A stretch of DNA of 64,000 nt, from positions 7,445,654 through 7,509,653 of the forward strand of contig NC_081149.1 of the NCBI RefSeq assembly GCF_958295425.1. Reading direction: 5' to 3'. Each line of letters starts with the position of its first letter. Within the stretch, counting starts at the first letter, position 1. The stretch is from Solea solea. Lineage: Eukaryota > Chordata > Actinopteri > Pleuronectiformes > Soleidae. Position numbers and translations under genes: made by a program. The notes beneath the pieces are model-generated. The model was not told the DNA's origin. It made no database searches and saw nothing but the letters and a program-made list of their open reading frames with translations. Below, in pieces: positions 61,389 to 64,000 of this stretch.

Positions 61389-63062
61389 CACATTACTTGG
61401 TGTCTCAAAAGCGATATATTGCGACATTTCACCATATCGATTTTTCTACCCACCCCTACTTGGAACCCCAAGATAAGGTTGATTAGGGTTGCCCTGTTTT
61501 TCCGAGTAGGGAATTCCAACTTCCGACTACAACTGGAACGAGTCCCCAAAGGAGAAGAAGATGAGGCTTAAAAGTGCAAAGAAATGTCCTGCGTGTAAAC
61601 GTCAATAAGGGTAACAATTACTTCAACCATTTCCTCCTTTTCCCTATGCTTTCAGAAAATGTAACCGATACAAATCAAATGAATGTAGACTATTATTTTC
61701 CGGATACGCACGAGTCTCTTGACAACACATTCAACACATGACATGACCTGCAAATTAAGATCAAGCAACAAGCCATTGGGAAAATGACTTAAATAAAAAA
61801 AAAAGGCATGGTAAACAATGCATGAAAAACAAATCAATCATAGTCCCTGTGTGTATTTTTCCTGAAGCTGAAGAGAGCAGTCTGTGTGTACCTGATCCTC
61901 ACGTTCAAAGCCGGGAGCTTTAGGATAGTTAGACGTCAGAGATGAGACACTGGACACTGTGGTGGACTCTGAACATAAACTACTGTTAGTTGAAGGTGAC
62001 ATAGACCGGAAGCTCCAATTAACGCTGCGTTTTTGTGTGTATCTGCGTCATTACCTCGTTTATGAAACCCTAAAGTTTCAGAACAAACAGTTCAGCCACT
62101 GCTGAGAAAATAGTGTTGTATTGTTTTCCTGGGCTCTGCGAAGCGGATCGACACTTCCTTAATTTGATGTCGTCATCAGAAATCCTCACCACCGTAGCGC
62201 CTCCCGGTGCGGGCACTAGTCCGGGCACATCCGGTTGCGTACATTCAACCGCAGAAGAAGAAGAAGAACTAGTCTCGTTGTAGCTGCTGAGATGCAGAGC
62301 ATCCACCGTGCCAGAGGGGGAGCTGTGTATCTGAGCGCTGGCCTATCTATTACGTCACTTCCAGGTACCTGGCCAATCACAGGACAGTAGGAAAGCTCTC
62401 GTTGGCTGGCCAATCACAGCAACTGTTTGGTCTGAAACAGCGCGGCTGACGAGAGCGTCAGCGAGGAGATATTTTGATCGGCTCGTTTGCAGCGATTAGG
62501 AGGTTTTTAATCATGAAAACAAGTTAATATATGTAAGTAGACCTCCATAACTAACATATATGTGTGATACAAGCATTCTATGTCGCCTTTAAGGATTTGC
62601 GCCTGCTGATGGATCCCACTGGGGATAAACTGTCGCTTCCTGAGCTTGGCGTTACAGTTAAACTATTAGAACATGAAACCTGAGAAAGAGAAACGGCACA
62701 TGGTCTCAATAAAAAAACGTGTAAGCTGCTGAGGAACTGCTTGTTCGTGTAAAACAGTGGTAATGCAATGAAAAACAGTGAAAGAAAATGGTAATAATGA
62801 CAAATCAATGTTAGGAAAACAAGACTGGGGGTAAACGTATGTGGAAGTGTTATTTAGCCTCTTTTTAAGAAATCCAAAGAGAGGGGGAAACTTACACTTT
62901 CTACTTGTCCGTTGCTACTGGTTGCGCTGATGGTGGAGTTTCCTCCACTGCTCCACTCACCGACTGGACACTCTGAATACTGCTGAGAGCCCAGCTGGGA
63001 CTGTGAGCTCGACTGCATCGCTGTCAACAACGAACCCATGGTCTCTTCTGTGGAGGGAATTC
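55146..63062 (-). CDS. unkl: unkempt-family RING/CCCH zinc finger protein, 3' half (likely unkl), interrupted by a MITE
   Basis: Nine exons on the minus strand keep one frame: 62896-63062, an exon split as 62589-62679 and 61892-61989, 60109-60153, 59001-59178, 58812-58901, 57178-57414, 56667-56854, 55496-55753 and 55146-55301. With the inserted element removed they total 1508 nt (two bases plus 501 codons and stop). The order is a Ser/Thr-rich linker, a coiled coil (LTRLFRELDEAKRKIKQWEE onwards) and a C-terminal RING-type finger with CIVC, CQHYVFCETC and CPYC. This is the unkempt family layout; the N-terminal CCCH fingers that bind RNA lie beyond 64000. Symbol unkl rather than unk is inferred from igfals linkage (both on human 16p13.3). 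The interrupted exon may make this allele non-functional or force exon skipping. Confidence 0.85.
55496..55753 (-). CDS. unkl: unkl exon h: coiled coil
   Basis: Acceptor tctttcttgcag, donor GACGGG|GTAAGA, 258 bp, phase 0 both ends. It reads ACEACQKEAREAKEQAKTAE and on through a Glu/Lys/Gln-rich helix, then LSKLHSIQSQLRNDLDLIDG. Coiled coils next to the RING are standard in unkempt proteins. Confidence 0.88.
56300..56425. mobile_element. hAT MITE (GGGCTGCAAC family), 126-bp deletion derivative in an unkl intron
   Basis: Ends CAGGGCTGCAATGATTA and GTTGCAGCCCTA, flanked by perfect duplications GGTGCAAA at 56292-56299 and 56426-56433. The middle of the element is missing compared with 9692-10017. 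Confidence 0.88.
56667..56854 (-). CDS. unkl: unkl exon g: SIWDFVSGSFSPSPSP and start of coiled coil
   Basis: Acceptor tgtcttttcag, donor AACAG|GTCAGT, 188 bp. After the conserved NGGASSIWDFVSGSF it enters a charged helix (LTRLFRELDEAKRKIKQ) that continues into the next exon. Ends in phase 0. Confidence 0.87.
57178..57414 (-). CDS. unkl: unkl exon f: HRVLVGSAPVNIPG segment and serine-rich run
   Basis: Acceptor gtgccgacag, donor TTAG|GTGAGC. The 237 bp read HRVLVGSAPVNIPGSLARSS, then a serine-dense stretch, then QNSLG across the junction. SAPVNIPGSLARS is a strong unkempt-family signature. Confidence 0.87.
58270..58700. repeat. unclassified fish interspersed repeat in an unkl intron
   Basis: Words cgccaagatggccgacttcc, tttgtgaaattcggtgcaat, ccccgtacaaagtttcaaga and catgctcgggccctaataa fit a common fish repeat tail. 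No open frame of note. Confidence 0.5.
58812..58901 (-). CDS. unkl: unkl exon e: SALDLNFSDINVASLDKEFEE segment
   Basis: Ninety bases between acceptor cttccctcag and donor ACAA|GTAAGG. The acidic segment DLNFSDINVASLDKEF ends in HSVGLT. It begins with two bases and ends with one, matching exons d and f. Confidence 0.82.
59001..59178 (-). CDS. unkl: unkl exon d: Ser/Thr-rich linker
   Basis: Acceptor ctctccctttcag|ACA, donor ATAG|GTAAGT. It reads from TQNTVFSAVNPLASSF to NTVESVIG and ends with one base of a split codon completed by exon e. Low complexity, many serines; no catalytic motif. Confidence 0.82.
59265..59520. mobile_element. hAT MITE (GGGCTGCAAC family) in an unkl intron
   Basis: Words ttcttaaatgtgaatatttt, ctttgctccatgcaacaaag and gagaataatcgttgg. 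Left end degenerate. Confidence 0.7.
59522..60062 (-). mobile_element. hAT Charlie-like repeat split by a later MITE, unkl intron
   Basis: Two halves (59522-59570 and 59890-60062) match the repeat at 16745-16957: cacatatgcttcgcacactg, ttgttatttgttccattttc and gtaccacagtttgagaatca. The GGGCTGCAAC-family MITE between them must have arrived second. Confidence 0.65.
59557..59889. mobile_element. hAT MITE (GGGCTGCAAC family) nested in an older repeat
   Basis: Words tattttctcgattaatcgtt, aaacctggaaatgatgatgt and attaatcgtttcagctct. Orientation is opposite to the 59265 copy. Confidence 0.7.
60109..60153 (-). CDS. unkl: unkl exon c, 45-bp microexon
   Basis: Fifteen codons (IKNKLDHKMMDQEKQ) between acceptor ttttttag and donor CAG|GTCAGT. 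Phase 0 at both ends, joining EREDQ of exon b to TQNTVF of exon d. Confidence 0.8.
60811..61035. mobile_element. hAT MITE (GGGCTGCAAC family), degraded
   Basis: Starts caggtctgcaatgatttata and contains caattaaaacaagctctctg, with the usual interior order. The right end is weak. Confidence 0.55.
61135..61457. mobile_element. DNA transposon remnant with AGGGGTGGG ends and an internal A tract
   Basis: Ends AGGGGTGGGAATCG and CGATTTTTCTACCCACCCCT are inverted. Inside are ATCGCGATAT-like words and a run of about 27 A near 61362-61388. No target duplication seen. Confidence 0.65.
61892..62679 (-). pseudogene. unkl: unkl exon b, 63 codons, split by a 595-bp TTAA MITE
   Basis: The acceptor tttctcag at 62680 opens VSCSNSLTVTPSSGSDSLSP and the frame runs to SISRRKSL at 62589. 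The frame resumes at 61989 as TNSSLCSESTTV and continues to KAPGFEREDQ, ending at donor CAG|GTACAC (61892/61891). The two parts (91+98 nt) give exactly 189 nt, phase 0 at both ends. Between them lies the MITE at 61994-62588 plus a second TTAA copy (TTGA, 61990-61993). Read through, the frame meets TAG four codons after KSL. The exon is frame-neutral, so skipping it would keep the coiled coil and RING. Only this exon is broken; the rest of the gene looks intact. Confidence 0.85.
61994..62588. mobile_element. TTAA-targeting MITE copy 2 (595 bp) inside unkl exon b
   Basis: Ends are AGGTGACATAG and CTATGTCGCCT, an imperfect terminal inverted repeat, flanked by TTGA (61990-61993) and TTAA (62589-62592). 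About 98% identical by eye to 7999-8590, with roughly a dozen differences including one extra GAA unit. No transposase is encoded. TTAA duplication is typical of piggyBac-like mobilisation, but the TIR does not let me name the family. Confidence 0.9.
62896..63062 (-). CDS. unkl: unkl exon a (first in window): Ser/Gln-rich linker
   Basis: On the minus strand the acceptor is atccttccag|GA and the donor AAAGT|GTAAGT. The 167 bp read from IPSTEETMGSLLTAMQ to SNGQVES. The exon starts with two bases of a split codon, so at least one upstream exon exists outside the window. It ends in phase 0. Confidence 0.82.
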
Positions 63063-64000
63063 CTGGAAGGATGGGAATGAAAACTGAGACACAAAACCAG
63101 GAAGCACGAACGTCCGAAACAGAGCTGAACATTTCGCTCGCTTTACACCACGGACAATAACTGAAATCAAACTATTTTGTTGTGCTGTAAAATGAACATC
63201 TAGATAAAATGACCCTCAATTATATTGGTTTCAGTTGTATTTCCAGGCTGACTCCTACAAATCAAAGTTTTGTTTATAGTAATTACAGCTTTTTTTTGTC
63301 AGTGTTTATCAAGACACTACGGAGTTCCCCTAACACAACTCACTCACAGCACAAGTATTACAATAATTACAGTTGAATATAAACTTTACATTCCACAATT
63401 GGAATTAATAGTTTCTAATAAAAAAAAAGTGACAGCCACAGCCCTGAGTAAACTGGGACAGTTATCTGATTAACAGACAGACAGATGTTCCTCACAGATA
63501 GACAAACTGCCACATGCTGTGAAGAAATAAAAAAACACAGAATGCTTGATATCCTCCATATTTACCCTTTGGTTACTGTGTCATGTTCTACTTCTATGAC
63601 GTTACGGTATTCACGCAACTGACGCCGCTGCATAAACAACTACATCATTTACGCATCGAACCAACTCGGCCCGCAGCAGGACCACAGTCAGATTAGAGTG
63701 TACTGATCTAAACAGCATCGTGATGAGCTGCACACTGCAACACTTGGTAGAAAACAAGGCTATACAGTATTAAAAAAAGAACCTAAAGGTGCCCCAGTAA
63801 GTTGAAAAAAGATCTAGTATTTTATAAAACTGTATAAAGTAGATATGTCTAATCAGAAACATAAAAGGGTACCAAGCCTTGGTACGATAAGATTCTATGT
63901 TTCGTAACACTACAGACTCTATTTTCATTTTTACACTCCAGGGCTTTATTTTAGTCTGAACAGGCAGAACCACATTTGTAAATAAATGATGATGTTATCA
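63063..64000 (-). other. unkl intron, running off the window
   Basis: Exon a begins with two bases of a split codon, so an upstream exon must exist, but I find no in-phase exon in this stretch. AT-rich; nothing else recognised. Confidence 0.7.

Overview
The window looks like teleost fish genomic DNA. It has vertebrate split genes with GT-AG introns, AT-rich introns and intergenic DNA, and a dense load of fish-type interspersed repeats: hAT-type MITEs with 8-bp target duplications, a Tc1 element, tRNA-derived SINEs and many (CA)n tracts. No rRNA, genuine tRNA, CRISPR or prokaryotic feature was seen.

Three protein-coding genes are supported. (1) shisa9 (CKAMP44 family), plus strand, four coding exons between 2792 and 20493. 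They join in phase to a 394-residue type I membrane protein ending in a PDZ ligand. (2) igfals (IGF-binding protein acid-labile subunit), plus strand. The whole 577-codon reading frame is in one exon (38347-40080), behind a likely non-coding first exon and a 113-bp intron. (3) The 3' half of an unkempt-family RING/zinc-finger gene, most likely unkl, minus strand, nine exons from 63062 down to 55146. Its CCCH zinc-finger part lies to the right of the window. In human, IGFALS, UNKL and SHISA9 are all on 16p13, so this is a partly conserved block. The three genes have separate jobs: AMPA-receptor auxiliary subunit, serum IGF carrier, and RNA-binding/RING protein.

Layout: 1-2.8 kb upstream of shisa9; 2.8-20.5 kb shisa9, whose 11.8-kb second intron holds a six-unit tandem repeat array and many transposons; 20.5-38.2 kb intergenic repeats; 38.2-40.95 kb igfals; 41-55 kb intergenic, with a CpG-richer spot near 42 kb, a MITE cluster at 47.6-48.5 kb and a Tc1 element at 52.2-53.8 kb; 55.1-63.1 kb unkl; 63.1-64 kb part of a further unkl intron.

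The most striking observation is a 595-bp TTAA-targeting MITE (61994-62588) sitting inside a coding exon of the unkempt-family gene. Removing the element and one TTAA copy restores an exon of exactly 63 codons with matching phases. Unspliced, it creates a stop four codons past the junction, ahead of the coiled coil and RING. A 592-bp sister copy, about 98% identical by eye, lies at 7999-8590 in the shisa9 intron, so the family moved recently.
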